A stretch of DNA of 64,000 bases from NCBI GenBank assembly GCA_029168955.1, contig JAPDOI010001448.1, forward strand, positions 1 through 64,000, given 5' to 3'. Under the pieces are notes generated by a model, which did not search any database, had not been told where the DNA came from, and worked only from the letters and a program-made list of their open reading frames with translations. This stretch comes from Aplectana chamaeleonis. Taxonomy: Eukaryota > Nematoda > Chromadorea > Rhabditida > Cosmocercidae. This document shows, in pieces, positions 42,054 to 60,915 of the stretch. Made by a program: the position numbers and the translations under genes. Every line of letters starts with the position of its first letter. The first letter of the stretch is position 1.

Positions 42054-42449
42054 GTAGGCGCTATTCATACTCCTCAACGATAGCGCGGCACGCGCGTGAA
42101 GCGCGGGCGTGGCGCTAGAGCATGAATAGTTTCTAAGAGCATCACGCGCGTCACGCGCCTGCGGAATACTCCAACGGCGACGCCATGACGAAGCGGGAGA
42201 AATGTCTTAAGTTTTTCAAACTAGCGACTTCTGTACACGCGTTCACCAAAACGATAGCAGAGAAAAGTGATGAAATTAATTACCATGAAACAGAATGAAA
42301 CTGATGATGCATTTATAGTAAAAATGCTGAAAAAGTCCTCACTGCCGTCGCCGCCATGCCGCAATGGCGGAGCCGGCGTCACGCGCGTGCCGCGCTGGCG
42401 TTGAGGAGTACGAATAGCGCGTTACGCAGCCTGACCATGCTGCGCCTAC
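42054..42449. mobile_element. Tc1/mariner-like MITE (TA duplication)
   Basis: TA at 42052-42053 and 42450-42451. Termini GTAGGCGC and GCGCCTAC continue into ATTCATACTCCTCAACG / CGTTGAGGAGTACGAAT and GCGGCACGCGCGTGA / TCACGCGCGTGCCGC. The core is GC-rich at the ends with a 100-bp AT-rich middle. Confidence 0.85.
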
Positions 42450-42529
42450 TATACTTACGCCGCGTCGAGTCATCGAGTCTAGGTATCGATTCAAACAGTC
42501 CACATCGAGTCACACAATTACTCTAAATT

Positions 42530-42722
42530 TTGAAAAACCGACTTATTGGAAAATTCGACTATTTCGCATTCGGGAATACCTAATTAGTTGAAAACTCGAA
42601 CATTCGGAATTTTGAAAACCGAGTTAGTAGAAAACTCGATTATTCGAAAAATTCGAGTTTCGAGTTCTTCGAACACTCGAATATTCAATATACCCTAATA
42701 GTCGAATGAATTCGAAAGTCGA
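42530..42722. repeat. ACTCGATTATTCGAAAA repeat
   Basis: Units of about 40-50 bp alternating GAAAACTCGA and ATTCGGAATTTTGAAAA; the same pattern is at 45300-45560. Confidence 0.75.
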
Positions 42723-43195
42723 CTGCTTAGAGTCGCAGAAAATCGTCGTCAATTAAATCACTTCATATTGTGGACCAAAACTGAGTCGACAGTTCTCGAA
42801 TTCGTAATTTTCTGACTCTGATGACGAAGACTCCACCGTGAGTTTTGAAGATATCGAAATTGGCGACGATTTGCTTCTCGTCTCCACAGAAGAGTTGTGA
42901 TTGCTCAATTTCTCTGAGATCTCGTTGAGTAGTATTTGCCTGTATTTCTCTCCAACAACGGCATTTGTTTGGTTTTCCGAACTTTTTAGATTTTGATCGA
43001 TGGAGTTTTTTTCGGCATTAATTTTGTTTCTATCTGTTTAAATATTGCGAATGGGAGCTATTCTTAGTGCGTGAGGGAAACTAGCAGTTTGTTCGGGCTT
43101 CGAAGATTGAAAAGAGCGATGTATAATGCCCAAAAATTGTTTAGAATGGTTTCCTAGGATTTGAGAAAATTTTGAAAAACCGCAAGTTTTCTCTG
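42723..43195. other. no recognised gene
   Basis: Nothing supported. Confidence 0.35.
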
Positions 43196-43199
43196 TTAA

Positions 43200-43684
43200 A
43201 GGCACTGTTCGCGATAAACTTCATCCTCGAATTTTTCATGAAAAACGCTTCTCGTGGCTCTCAGAAGCAGAACAGCGTCGAAAAAACGGGACGAAAAGCT
43301 ACCCAGGAGCCGCAAAACGGCTTAGAAAAGTGGGAAAACCCCGCCATTGTGGGCAAGTCCCGCCCCTTTCCGCCCCTCGACGTGAACAAAGGAACACTCG
43401 AAATCGTGAGTTGAGCGATGGTTTCCGATCAAAAGCCCCGTTCTTCGCTTTATTCTCAACTTCTCTCTTTACTCAGGTCAGCTCGCATACATTGGCTGCA
43501 AAAGACGGAAGTTACAAGCCTCGGACAACTCGTCCACCATTTTCCCTAGCTCAGTTTTTGAGGGACCATAACTCCATTCCCAGAAGGTATTGTACGATTC
43601 CAGAAGCATCATTGGAATCAGAATGGGGCCGGTTTCGAAATAGGCAGAAAAACAGAAAAGCGATTTCTATCGCGAACAGTGCCC
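43200..43684 (+). mobile_element. TTAA-type MITE, subfamily A
   Basis: TTAA at 43196-43199 and 43685-43688; termini AGGCACTGTTCGCGATA and ATCGCGAACAGTGCCC. Interior collinear with 29128-29613 (GAGCGATGGTTTCCGATCAA, CTTTACTCAGGTCAGCTCGC). Confidence 0.93.
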
Positions 43685-43989
43685 TTAATCTTCTTTTTTA
43701 CAGACGGCGTTCACGATCTTGTGCTACCAGATAAAATTGAGCTATGGAGCTCATTTTTGGACAGGTGGCTGGAAATGGATGCAGGTCGCTCCTATTCCAA
43801 TTTGAACCTGATACCTTTACTTTGAAGGGTACCTCAAAATCGTGGGTTTACATACTAAATTAGCCGTGGAGCACGAAAACTGTTTTTTTCTGCTGCGGCT
43901 GTGGAGACCAGTGTCTGTGGGTGAATCTGCAGCCAATCAACACAGGTCGTCGGAGGTAAGTACTGAACTTGTCAGAATTCGTACTCATG
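43685..43989. other. no recognised gene
   Basis: Nothing supported. Confidence 0.35.
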
Positions 43990-44340
43990 ACACGTCATTG
44001 GTCGATAATCAATATTATAGATTTTAGCGCTTTTTGCACAAAATGCGGCGAGAAGTGGTGATTGCTTGTGGGATTGGTTTTCTTGGTTGAGGAATTTTGC
44101 TCATCAGTCATTACCGATAAATACCGATCAATAATATTGATTTTTTCGCCTCTTGCACAAAATGCCGTAATGATTTTTGATTTTTGATGGCTTTAAGTCA
44201 ATTGCTTAGGAAATTCTTCTCATCATGCAAGATCAAATATTAATGATCAATAATATCGATTTTCCAAGATTTGCACCAAATGCGGCAATGAGTTTTTTTA
44301 AGGTTGTAAGTCAGAGGTTTCAAAAATTGTACTCATACGT
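43990..44340. repeat. degenerate tandem repeat, about 120 bp period, three units
   Basis: ATCAATATTATAGATTTT, ATCAATAATATTGATTTT and ATCAATAATATCGATTTT are each followed by TTGCAC(A/C)AAATG(C/G)(C/G)G and, further on, by a CTCATCA-type string. Confidence 0.75.
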
Positions 44341-44429
44341 CAATATCGTCTGTTAGATGTTTCATCATTCCAAAATGGAAATCGTTGAGCAAAATTAAAG
44401 TCAGAAACGGGACCTTTGGGAAAAATATG

Positions 44430-44980
44430 TGAAATTTCTGAAAATTTAGTTTCCTGGCAAAAGTAGCGATTTGGCAAAGTCATTTAGAAGTCAAAATTGT
44501 TTCAAAAGTATCTTGAAATATCTTTAAAAAGCGATTTGGCGTAAAATAGCCTGGAGTAATGAAAAAGCAGGGAAATGAAGTGACATAACCAAAAATACGA
44601 TTTGGTGGTTGATCATTTCACAAGCTTCTCCGTTAAACTTATCAAAACGAAATCAAGCGCGCAACGGAAACATTAAGCCATTTTTGAAAGCTGTAATAAG
44701 GGAATCAGCATATATCGTGCTAGGTGAACGCAACGCTCCATTCCGTATCGTGCTTGATTTCGTTTTGATAAGTTTAATGGAGAAGCTTGTGAAATGATCT
44801 ACCACCAAATCGTATTTTTGGTTATTTCACTTCATTTCCCTGTTTTTTTATTACTCCAGGCTATTTTACGCCAAATCGCTTTTTAAAGATATTTCAAGAT
44901 ACTTTTGAAACCTTTTTTGACTTCTAAATGACTTTGCCAAATCGCTACATTTGCCAGGAAACTACATTTTCAGAAATTTT
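44430..44980. mobile_element. foldback element rich in GATTTGGC, arms about 240 bp
   Basis: Arms 44430-44678 and 44732-44980 share AATTTAGTTTCCTGGCAAA, GCGATTTGGCAAAGTCATTT, AGATATTTCAAGATACTTTT (inverse) and ACTTATCAAAACGAAATCAA. The loop is about 55 bp. It resembles family 1 in motif use but not in overall sequence. Confidence 0.93.
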
Positions 44981-45299
44981 GTTTTGAAATCGAAAAAAAC
45001 GGCGAATTCCTCTCGCATACTAAGAAAAGCCCCTATTCGTAATATTATAAGAGTCAGAAACAAAAGTAATGCCGAAGTAAACAAAAAAACCGTAACTCAC
45101 CTCAAAAGTCAACTGTGCTGTCGATCGATAATGAAATTAGGCGTCTTTCACCGTAGTTTTGGTGTGTGACCGCAACCGCACCATGACCTTTTAACATTCC
45201 GGTAAACTGTACTCTCAATCAAAGACTTGACGCTGAAGAAAGTGGTTCGGTTGATATAATCGGGATAATGTGTTTCAGAAACTAAATTGTTAAAATTTG
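44981..45299. other. no recognised gene
   Basis: Short frames on both strands without motifs. Confidence 0.35.
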
Positions 45300-45562
45300 G
45301 AAAAATTGAGTCGGTCGAAAGATTGACCACTCGATTATTCAGAAAATCGAGTCAATCCAACTATTCGAAAATATGTACGAAATTTTGAAAAATCGAGTTA
45401 GTCGAAATCTCAATTATTCGAAACTTTAGAGAAACCGAGCAATTTGAAAATTCGATCATTCGAAATTTTGAAAAGCCGGGTTAGTCAAAAACCCGATCAT
45501 TCAAAATTATGAAAAATCGAGTTAGCCCAAAACTCGATCATCCGAAAAAATTTCGAGTCGCC
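45300..45562. repeat. CGAGTTAGTCGAAA repeat
   Basis: Five or so units of about 50 bp with TTTTGAAAAATCGAGTTAGT and CGATCATTCGAAA, related to 42530-42722. Next to it GAATAGCGCCTAC (45573-45585) matches the terminus of the MITE at 42054. Confidence 0.75.
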
Positions 45563-45819
45563 TAAGAATAGCGCCTACACACATTTACGCTAAAATGAAC
45601 TCCATACTCCGTCAGAGACGTAGAAGAGCGGGCTGCCAAAAACCAAAACGCCCCCCAATCGCGGTCTTCCGCTTTCCCAGATTTCCCCGCGCATTTTGCT
45701 GTTGGCTAATTGTTCCTGGTGGGTTCTGACCCTAAATGCGTCATTGTGATAAGCAAAAAGCTTTCTCCAGGACGAGCAGGGGAGCCAGAAAACGATACTG
45801 AGCTCGGACTATTCTTCTA

Positions 45820-46313
45820 AGGTACAATACCGCTACTATCGAAGGGAAAAAAAGGCGAAATTGTCAGAGTGGGCAACTAAAGGGTCTTGCGACCACAACT
45901 CGCCTCAAGGTGCTCTGTTTTCAATTTTGAAAGCACTAAAATCTTCATCGTGCCACAATCTATCCAACTACATTTAAAAATTTCGAAATTTTGAAATGAA
46001 AACCACGTTCACATGGGAAGTTATTCATGAGTTTGATAATGTTATCACAAGATAACGAATCCGTTCGATCAAAAACGAGGTACGCAACCACTAACATTGT
46101 CAACATGTATATTTCTCCCTGGAAAATGAAATTCCTCCTAAAGTTTGCGGAATATTCCCATATAATTGATTGGATCAGGACATGCTAAACATTTTGGTTT
46201 TTTTGACATTTAAAGTAGAGCACTTTGAGGCGAGTTGTGGTGGAAAGACGCTTTAGTTGCCCACTATGACGATTTTCCCCATTTTTTCCCTTGGATAGCA
46301 GCGGTATTGTACC
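45820..46313. mobile_element. TIR element, termini about 100 bp
   Basis: GGTACAATACCGCTACTATC, GTGGGCAACTAAAGGGTCTT and CACAACTCGCCTCAAGGTGC at left are mirrored at 46207-46313. AT-rich core, no ORF. Confidence 0.88.
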
Positions 46314-46325
46314 TATGCCTCATGA

Positions 46326-46430
46326 CCAGGGCTGTGAATTAAAATTTTAAAATCTTAAAATTTTTGGAAACGGAAGTAAATAGGCTAAAAACGCTGGAGA
46401 CGGATATTCGGATATGGAAGAGAGCTGAAA
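46326..46430. mobile_element. hAT-like left end (CAGGGCTGTGAATT)
   Basis: CAGGGCTGTG is identical to the first ten bases of the hAT-type elements at 39440 and 52936, followed by an ATTTTAAAATCTTAAAA repeat. No matching right end follows, so it may be truncated. Confidence 0.45.
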
Positions 46431-46631
46431 GTTATAAGCGAGCTCCAGGGTAGACAGATTTGCAGGAAAACGTGCTGCTGCTGCAGGTTTTCCTATTGAA
46501 CTGCAAATAAGACTTCTCGAGTGACTCCTCTCCTAGTGTGCTGCTAAGTTGTCGATTTCCTCCCTTCAATTGATTTTTCCAGTGCGATTGATGTGTTACG
46601 ACGACTGCTTTATTAATGCCACCCACTCTCG

Positions 46632-46889
46632 TCAGGAGAGTAGTTGGCCGTTTGAGGCCAGCCCCAGAAGTAATCTCGAGCACATAACTCTGTGGGAATC
46701 AATTTTGGACGCTGAGAGGATCGTCCCCTTGCGCATCGTGAGCAAAGCTTTCTTGTTGCGAACCGTGATGAGGATGATGCCTTTGTTGCGTACCTTGGCG
46801 AGGTTGGCATCTTTGCTGCGAGCCATTACAGGGATCGCACCTTCCTCCGGTCGAAGAGGTAGTGGCTCGAAGTCCCTCTCCATTCGCAT
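46632..46889 (-). CDS. unassigned repeat-containing ORF
   Basis: An 85-codon minus frame starts MRMERDFEPLPLRPEEG and contains a loose internal repeat of ten to eleven residues (ANLAKVRNKGI, LITVRNKKA, LLTMRKGTI). The regular alternation of hydrophobic and basic residues looks selected, but the complementary plus frame (46549-46923, 124 codons) is open too. No family, introns or leader were identified. It may be an exon of a neighbouring gene or chance. Confidence 0.2.
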   Translation of the reverse strand: MRMERDFEPLPLRPEEGAIPVMARSKDANLAKVRNKGIILITVRNKKALLTMRKGTILSASKIDSHRVMCSRLLLGLASNGQLLS

Positions 46890-46930
46890 AGCGTGCTGCT
46901 GCCAGCAGTCCGGCCTATCATAGATCAGAA

Positions 46931-47527
46931 AATCGTGATTATTTGAGCTGCGTTTCGTAGATGTCTTGCGCTTTCCTCTCCTATGGTGAACCTCGTGGGG
47001 GGGAGGGCGACTCGGTGCGGCTTCCGCCCCGTTTTCTTGGTGTGCAGCTGGACTTCAATAATCTGTTACAATATGTAGTCCGAACAATTTATTACATCAG
47101 TATATACAAGACATCAATAGTGAGATCAATATAACATTTACGATTCCACAGAGAAGGCGATTTATTAAGTGAGGAAGATGACCAGATTCACGTTGTAACA
47201 AAAACAAAAACAATTTGAACAAATATTATACAACGAGGGGAGTAGTCGATAGTGGATGCAAAACATGTTTGATTCACTCTTCGATTTGGCCAACTCTTCG
47301 ACCACATTCGCCCCTCAAGTCGAATATGAATATGAAAGGAACACACTAGTGAAACGAGATTGGTGCCATTTCTTCGGACCCGAACAGCAGAAATCGGCTG
47401 CGGAAAGCTTAAAAATCTTTGTAAATATATTTTCCCTTAAAAATGGCCAACGAACGAGCTTCCTATAACTTTCTCTGCTCTAGAGAAAGAACTACGGCTA
47501 TTTGATAGTGTTCAAGATGACAGTTCA
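46931..47527. other. downstream flank of the carboxylesterase gene
   Basis: Contains an unassigned plus frame 47256-47468 (70 codons). The 3' UTR of the carboxylesterase should start at 47527, but no clear AATAAA on the minus strand could be fixed. Confidence 0.3.
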
Positions 47528-53751
<6,224 letters not shown>

Positions 53752-54653
53752 GGCGAATCACTTGGCGAAATGATTGAAGCCGTAGACAGTTGAAGTGATA
53801 GCTGTGAATTGAAAACTCTATGAGAGAGTGTGGTAGAGGGGAATGCCGGTAAAGACCTTTTATATTGGCGTCGAGTGTAAGAAAAACGTCATGCGAAATG
53901 TGGAATAGCGCTGCAGTGAGGGAGAGTGCAAGGGGCGGTGGCGAATCGGCCGGGTAAGGTTTGTGGCCAGATTGTAGTCGACCACCCCATCGCCGCTCGA
54001 GACCGTTCACTTCCAACTCGTAAATGAAAAACAAAGACTGTGATGAAAGTACATCAGATGTATTTAGTAGCGGAATGAAATAGAGATGGGTCATGTGGGC
54101 AGGAGACTACTGGCAGCATATCTAGCTGGAACAGAGATCGCTTTGTCGAAACAGTGCTTGAGATTATCCCGCATTCCATGTAGCTCGCACTATAAATTTT
54201 TCTCTCAATATTTTCGGGATTCCAAGTGTCTGTGAAAAAAGGACAATGAGACGGTCTAACCAGTAGCGGGAAAAGAAAACTTCAAAAAACTCGGTCTTGT
54301 GAACCGACTTCCTATCAAAAAAAAACTGTCATGAGACGGCGTGGGCTAGGGCCCATAATGATGAACGATTTACTCGCGGGTCAAGGGTAAATTTTACTCT
54401 GAGGCTGAATTTATGAAAGCGTAGGGTTGGGGTAGAGGTGGAGACGTCGGGATCTTCGTGCCCACGGTCAACCCAGCTGGGAGGCTGGAGCGATTGAGGT
54501 ACTGCTCAGCTACGAGACCGTTTGCCCTTACGGATAGTCATGAAAAATGCCGACGCCTACACCTTTACCCCAACCATTGCCATTGTCGCTGTTGCTGTGC
54601 GATGCACAACGACAGCGAGAGCGGCAACGACAGGCATCGGCACATTGATAGAA
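53752..54653. other. upstream region of the carboxylesterase
   Basis: Should hold the promoter. A long minus frame (54094-53564) overlaps exons 1-2 in another frame and is rejected. No TATA box could be assigned. Confidence 0.4.
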
Positions 54654-55174
54654 TAAGGGTCTGCAGGTTGAAGTCGCGGCGTTGTTTGCAGCGACGAACA
54701 GCGCAGGGTGATGCAATATCGATCACATTCGGTGACGGTAGCGACCGCCGCGGCGTGAAGGGCGATGAGGGAACACCGCAGTGTTTTTACGCTACGACGG
54801 CCCTGTCCCAGCGAGCGGCGTCCGACGCGGCGACAATGTTTGAGAACATTTTTGTTGCCGCGTCAAGACTGACGCTCGGCGACCACCCGCCGGTCGGTGC
54901 CACTCTGCAGACTTCTTATGTCAGCCCTCAGCGACACGTCTCCGCGACGGACACGCGACAACTGTTCCTACGACGGCCAGTGTCATTGCTCCTTCGCTGG
55001 TCCCGCCACGACTTGTGCGAAATGACGAGACTGTCGCTCATGATAGCGACAAAGTATACCACTGACCTCAAGCCGCGTCGGTGGCTCCCTTCGCGGAATA
55101 TAATCGGTATCGCATTACCCACAGCTGTTCGTCGCCGCGAGCAATGCCGTGACTTGAAGTCTGCAGGCCCCTAA
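54654..55174. mobile_element. TIR element, termini about 100 bp
   Basis: TAAGGGTCTGCAGGTTGAAG at 54654 and the reverse of GACTTGAAGTCTGCAGGCCC at 55151-55170, continuing GCGACGAACAGC... and the ATATCGATCACATTC / GAATATAATCGGTAT pair. The 238-codon plus frame 54458-55174 runs through both termini and is probably not a gene. Confidence 0.8.
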
Positions 55175-58100
55175 ACAGGCTATTTTTCAACATTCGTCCA
55201 CATAAATTATTCCACGGCGAACCGCATTCCTCAACAGGCTCATACCCGGCTTCAGTGAAGGATCATACGACCGCTGGTCTGGCATTATGCTTGCTTTCCT
55301 CTGGGAACCACTCCTGTGTTTCGGGTGACTCAACTGCAGCAAATTCTTTCTAGAGTACACTTAGCCTAGCTCCCTCATTTTGAGCCTGTCAAAGTAAGGC
55401 TTATCGGGCTTATCATGTCAAATTCTCCTTATCACTGTTATATTTTGCTATGGCCGACCGCTTCGCTGCTTACTCCCCATCCGAGTAAGCTAAGCTCTAG
55501 TTGTTGTGTGAATGGGAGAAGAGTATCCCCGATCCCCGATCCCCGATAGTATCCCCGATTTGCCCTAGAGACCATGTAGAAAAGAACAGTTTGGTATATG
55601 ATGATCAAACTATTCATTTCGAAAGAAATGCCTTATATTTTTTCTTGATTTGACGAATCTGCAGACTCCCATTGTTCGAATATTTGTCATCCATTACATT
55701 TAAGACGTATACCATACTTGTTCATCATGAAATGTAGTATCTGTTGCACACAACCTACGGAAATGTCATCATCTGACCTGCTGGATGTTTTCAACAGAAA
55801 TCGCAACTACAAACTACAAGTATGAATGCAAAAATACGTCTGCTGACTACGACGTATCTTGGGTATTTTGCAACGTGTTTATCGATCGGGAATTATGTGA
55901 AGACAGGAATAGAGTAGTGTTTGTACTTCATGCCTTCGCAGTGATACTCTAACTATGCCTTCGCAGTGATACTCTAACTTTCTTCACGTGAATTCACTCA
56001 CTATGAGTTTTCGAACTGGAGATTTCACATGGCAGTTGTTGAACAGCATGCCTCGCCTTGTGGATTTTCCGTCTGACCTTACAGATTATGGCCTAGTGTA
56101 GAGAGCTCTTATATACTAAAGATAGACATTGAAGGTATAATCGAGTTGGTCTAATCGAAGAATTATAATACTATACATATGTACGGATGCTTAGCTATGA
56201 TTCCTTCCTAACACCCACGATGGTCGCATTGACCTTGACTCACCTTCATCCAATCATGACGGTCCATTCACACCCACATCAGTCGGTTATGTAAGCCAGC
56301 GTGATCAGAATTTGATCGGTTCTGGTATCGTAAAGCGCTTCATGCGAGCCCTTGCCTTTTCAAAAATTTCATGCCCAGATCGCTTGAAATTAGCTGAAAC
56401 CACGTATGTAATCCAAAAAAAAATTCGCGGTAAATCCGCGGGCTTGGTTTTCGACACGTTACTAATAAAACTATTATCGGGTTGGTAACCTCTTCGGGCC
56501 CATTTCTAGACACCAGACACAGTTTCATGTTAACAGCAAGCTGATACTTAGGAGAAAGGCGACACCAACCTTGTTCTGAAGTTATAAGTCAATGTCTTAC
56601 AGTAACACTTATCGGGTGCCCATATGTCGTATGTGATGTTGTACGCCCTTATGCAGAACCGGAGTGACTTCCAGTTTTCCTTGTAACTTCAATCTCTTAC
56701 AAAATGGACCAAATGAGGCCATAGTGGGCGAAAGTAGAGTTGCAGCTCTTCGAATGTTTACGCGGAGGGCTGCACAATCACAAACTCTGGATTACGTGAG
56801 GATCTGTGCCCTTTTGCAACTGTGACGCTACTAATAAAGTTCTGTGCTTTCAAACAAAGCAGCAAAGGTGATAACACGAATCACGTTTTGGCTTTAGAGA
56901 TTGAATTGAAAGTAGATGTGACCTATGAACACAAATCGCATTAGATGACGTCAATCGCGCCGTGATTTTCTCGGAGAACCTTAAAATGTTCTCAGGTCAC
57001 AAAAAAATATCCGTAGTTTGTGGTTTGTGGATGACATTCGTCTATTTTTCTAGTCTAAATCTCCATTTGACTTTCACGTTTCTAAAAAAAGATCTTTGGG
57101 ATAACCTATTTCTATGACGGACTTCGTCAGTTACGGGGAAATAATGCGTTATTGATATGGTTGTTCTAAAAAAAGTATACTCTTCAAATCTTCAATAGAT
57201 ATATCGGTCTATCGCTTAACCAAATGCTACCATGGAAGAAGAATCGCAGAAATTCATCGAATGTTCATGCGAAATGCTGCACTATCACGAACTTAAGATT
57301 ACGTAAAGCTAATCGCTATTGCGCTTCGGTAGACTTCTTCCGGCATTTTCAAGTACATAGATAAATAAGACAACCTCCAACTTATGTCCTAGAGAAGAAA
57401 ACGATCTTTAATTTCTGTCCTGTTTCCTACAGACTGATCAATGGCATAATTTGGCGCTGCAGTACAAGGAAGTGTTTAACAGGAAAATCGCTTTCCAGTT
57501 GAAGGGTCCTGTATTAGCACTATTCCATCGAAGACCGGTCCAGTTTGTGGCCGATATGTCAGTCCCGTCAGAGACAGAACACATTCGCGACTTCTCGTGA
57601 TGTTCTCGAGTTTTCCAAAAACTACAGACTGCTCTAGAACAGCCATGTTTCGAGGACCAGCAAGCTGTCTTCCTTCTAGTCACTGGGGGACCCCTTCTCT
57701 AGCCGAATTCCAAAACTAGCAAAGATGCCTCGAGATTCTTCGAATATTTCAACACTTTCAAATGTTCAACTCAGAATTCAGAAACAATGCGAAATGGTCA
57801 TGAAGAAAACTACGTGATACTTTCACTCTGAGAGTAATTAAGGTGGTTTCTGCCTAGCCTTTCGAGGTCAAAACGTCGCCCTACTATTCCACCTAGTGTG
57901 TCGTTGGAGAATCCATTTGGAGACGAGGCAAAAGGAAAATCTGTAAAGGGGAAGGGTTAGACTTTGCGACTATGATCTAATCCTTCTATGTCGAAAAATT
58001 CCATTAGTAAACTATTTACCTAGCCATGCTTGTTATTTTGCCTCAGTTTCTCCATTCCAATCCGCTTACAATTCTTCATGAATGATTATAATTAGAAAAA

Positions 58101-59602
58101 TTTAGGTGATCTTCGTAAACAACCATCAGGTTGGGTGAGACCATGATTCTTTCCTGTGACCAAAAAGCCATAAACAAGACTTCAGAGTTATCGCAAAAAC
58201 CATTTCGCGTGTGACCTGAACTTCTTTTTATTTGGTAACTACAATGTAGCCCGAGTATGGCTGGAAATTCTAATGAAAAAGTGAACAGATACTTATTCAA
58301 TCAGCTCTTGCAGTAACAAACGACCCCGCAGTGTACTGTGCGGGTCATTGCGCGTCTCCTATCTAACTTCCTCCAGTGTAGCCGGGTAAAGATATTTCAC
58401 TTAATGTCCGTTATTGCAGTAAGGTCATGCAGTAGCAGACGGCCCTATCGCGCACTTGACCATTTCGTGTATCCTCCAGACATTACAGTCTCCTCCAGTG
58501 TAGTCGATCAGATCTGAACTGATATAATTTGGCCATTGAACACTTCATAGTCTCTAGGAGAGCCACTCCCTTTGTTTTTTTCTCTTCCGGAGAAAAAAAA
58601 ACAGAATAATGGCAGAATCGTGTGGTTTTTCTTGACCCCAACATTTCCTAACGACTGAACTTCAAAACGAAACTAGTATGTACATATCTATAGGGACGTC
58701 AAGGTTTCTATGGAGCACTTATTTGTTGACCCACTCCTTCAACGTATTGAACGCTGAAATGGTATATTGTTGATAAGGAATTACATTCATATGCATCTGA
58801 TTGAAGGGTGTCTAGTAATCACTCGAAAAAAAAAGATGCACCCAATCCAAAGGGAGCGAGTGATGGAACGCAGAAAAACGAGAAACGAAAACAGCATCAG
58901 ATAAGAATTTTGATGTTTCCACAAAATTATAAGCTAGCTCGTTCGAAAATTTGAGATTACGTAATTACGGCTAGATCGGAAAGTCATTCGAAACAAAAAT
59001 TCTATTTACCCAAGTGTGACAATCTTTGTCTTTCTGCTCCATATCCTTCAACCTCCGCTCCACCCCACAATGCACCTTCACTTCGAAAAGAAGTGTTTCT
59101 TTTTTGTTCTCGAGGGAGCTTTCCAGCACCTCCAGTCAAGAGCTTCCTAGCTAATTTGCGCTGAGCTCTCGACGAAGACATTCATGGAACCGAGGGTTAT
59201 CTCAAACTACCTCTAGTCAACTTATCTTCTTTCTAAAGGTTGAAGCGGTGGGCAAAGATGACAGGCTAAAGCCAATCAGGGGGAATGCCGGCCCATTTTT
59301 TATGCTCCAGATGCGAACATGATGATCCTTGTAAAAGCAGTGACGCAGAACATGCAGAAAAAAGCTCTCAAAACCGGATAAGGGGTGGTTTGAAGACTCA
59401 GTCGAGATACCCTCCCTCTAATGGCAGAGGAGACGAAAAAGAATGCCTCTGGGGTCAGATTTATCAGAGATAAACCCTATGGTTGAGAGTAACCAGGGTG
59501 GTATCTTAGAGATATTTTGCTCAGGTAACTTTATAAAGTCCAGATCCGGCTCATCCTAAACGATAATACCATTAGGTTTGTCGCTTATGAATTCGGCCGT
59601 TG
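55175..59602. other. 4.4 kb without a recognised gene
   Basis: AT-rich. Small features only: CCCGATC runs at 55527-55560; an exact 25-bp tandem duplication (55930-55954 and 55955-55979); a hairpin GACCCCGCAGTG/ACTGTGCGGGTC at about 58322-58346; and an imperfect duplication of about 115 bp around 58310-58510 (GCAGTAACAAACGACC / GCAGTAGCAGACGGCC, each ending CCTCCAGTGTAG). Short frames lack motifs. Confidence 0.4.
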
Positions 59603-60078
59603 AAGGCAATCTTCACTAAGTAGATCGTTATTCTGTTTTTCCGCCTATCTTGAAAACGGTCCCATGCTGATTCCAATGATGTCTCTGCAATCGTACAAGA
59701 CCCCTCGGAAACGGAGCTATGGCCCTTCAAAAACTGAGCTGTGGAAGCATGATAAACGAGTTGTCCGAGGCTTGTAACTTCCGTCTTTTGCACCCGATGT
59801 ACGCGAGCAGACCTGAGTAAAAAGAGAAGCTGGGAATGAAGGTTAGAACGGACTATTTATCGGAAATCATCGCTCATCTCACCACTGTTGAGCTCGTAAG
59901 ATCGTAAAAAGGGCGTGCCGGAATAGCCTATCGATGTGGGCTCCTCAGGGCGGCTTCCTCCTAAATCTCGCTTATTAGGAGGAATCGAGAACTCGCACTT
60001 AGCACGTGTTGTTTGGGGTGGGTCCACTTGACAATCATGTGGAAATCCCAGACTTCGTTCCCGAGCTTGGACTGAGCT
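59603..60078 (-). mobile_element. degraded TTAA-type MITE, subfamily A
   Basis: Reverse-oriented match to the subfamily: TTCCGCCTATCTTGAAAACG, CTTGTAACTTCCGTCTTTTG, ATCATCGCTCATCTCACCAC. Ends GAAGGCAATC and GAGCTTGGACTGAGC are mutated, so TTAA is not intact. Confidence 0.75.
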
Positions 60079-60296
60079 ACTCAAATTTCACTGATCTGGG
60101 CGCAGCAGCCAAAAAGGCGAGACATATCTCTGTGTGTTCGCGTTTCAACGCTCTCTCGGCAGTCTGACCTTACGAAATTCACAGGTAGTTTTATTCTGAA
60201 GTGAACTCTCGAAGCCGAACCTCTGGATGGCTTCCAACTCTTGATTACATTTCTATGGAGCGCAAAAACTATTTACGTTTTTCAGTATGGGCTGCC

Positions 60297-60420
60297 CTAA
60301 AGGCAGAATACACGCTCGTAAACGTTGCTGAGATAACAACGCAAACCGAACCGTACGGCTTGGCTCACAGCGCTCTTGCAGTTGAAAGCATCAAAAACGA
60401 GCCACAATGGTTTTAAATGA
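60297..60420. repeat. fragment of the 35686-type MITE
   Basis: TAAAGGCAGAATACACGCTC with GCTGAGATAACAACGC matches the left end of the foldback at 35686; the right end is not found. Confidence 0.65.
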
Positions 60421-60720
60421 GTAATAACTGAGTCATGGTTCTGTAATTTCCCGCCCCTCCTGTTGCTCGCCTCCCCAAACCGAGATTTCCTTGAATCACC
60501 GATCTTCAGGAAGCAAACGATCAACAAGAGAAATAGCACAGCTAAGATTAGAGTGAGAGAATATGTCTTCAAGTGGTGACAATTACTTTTCTTGGCTTTT
60601 CCTGATGCTGGTCTTGTTCAGTGTTCCAGACCTTGCATAATCTTTGAAAACACGGGAGCAAATTTTATCGTTTAGGCTGCCTTCGAATCATCTACGTATA
60701 TCTGTAAGACTAGCAATGGT

Positions 60721-60915
60721 TTAGTCAGGAAAGACTCCGCCTCTACCCTGGGACTTGACCTGAAGTTTCACAGTGTCGCGTTTTGGATTCATATTGATTC
60801 GTTTGCAAAGGCCAATTATCAAACCGTGGTTGATAAGCAGCTGTAGAAAAACAAATTCACTTCGTGTCCACGCTTTTAGCTGCAGCAACCGGTCTTCGCT
60901 GAATTCCAGCCACAA
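60721..60915 (-). CDS. possible exon of an unidentified gene
   Basis: The minus frame includes FVFLQLLINHGLIIGLCKRI and NPKRDTVKLQVKSQGRGG, then a stop at 60721. TTTGTTTTTCTACAG on the minus strand (ending near 60840) would be a good acceptor leading into LLINHG, so this could be a last exon of about 40 codons. No upstream exon was found, the plus strand also has a 126-codon frame (60773-61153), and the family was not recognised. Confidence 0.2.
   Translation of the reverse strand: MWLEFSEDRLLQLKAWTRSEFVFLQLLINHGLIIGLCKRINMNPKRDTVKLQVKSQGRGGVFPD

Noticed and set aside
54458..55174. 238-codon plus ORF
   Set aside because: Runs through both inverted termini of the TIR element at 54654-55174; no domain recognised.
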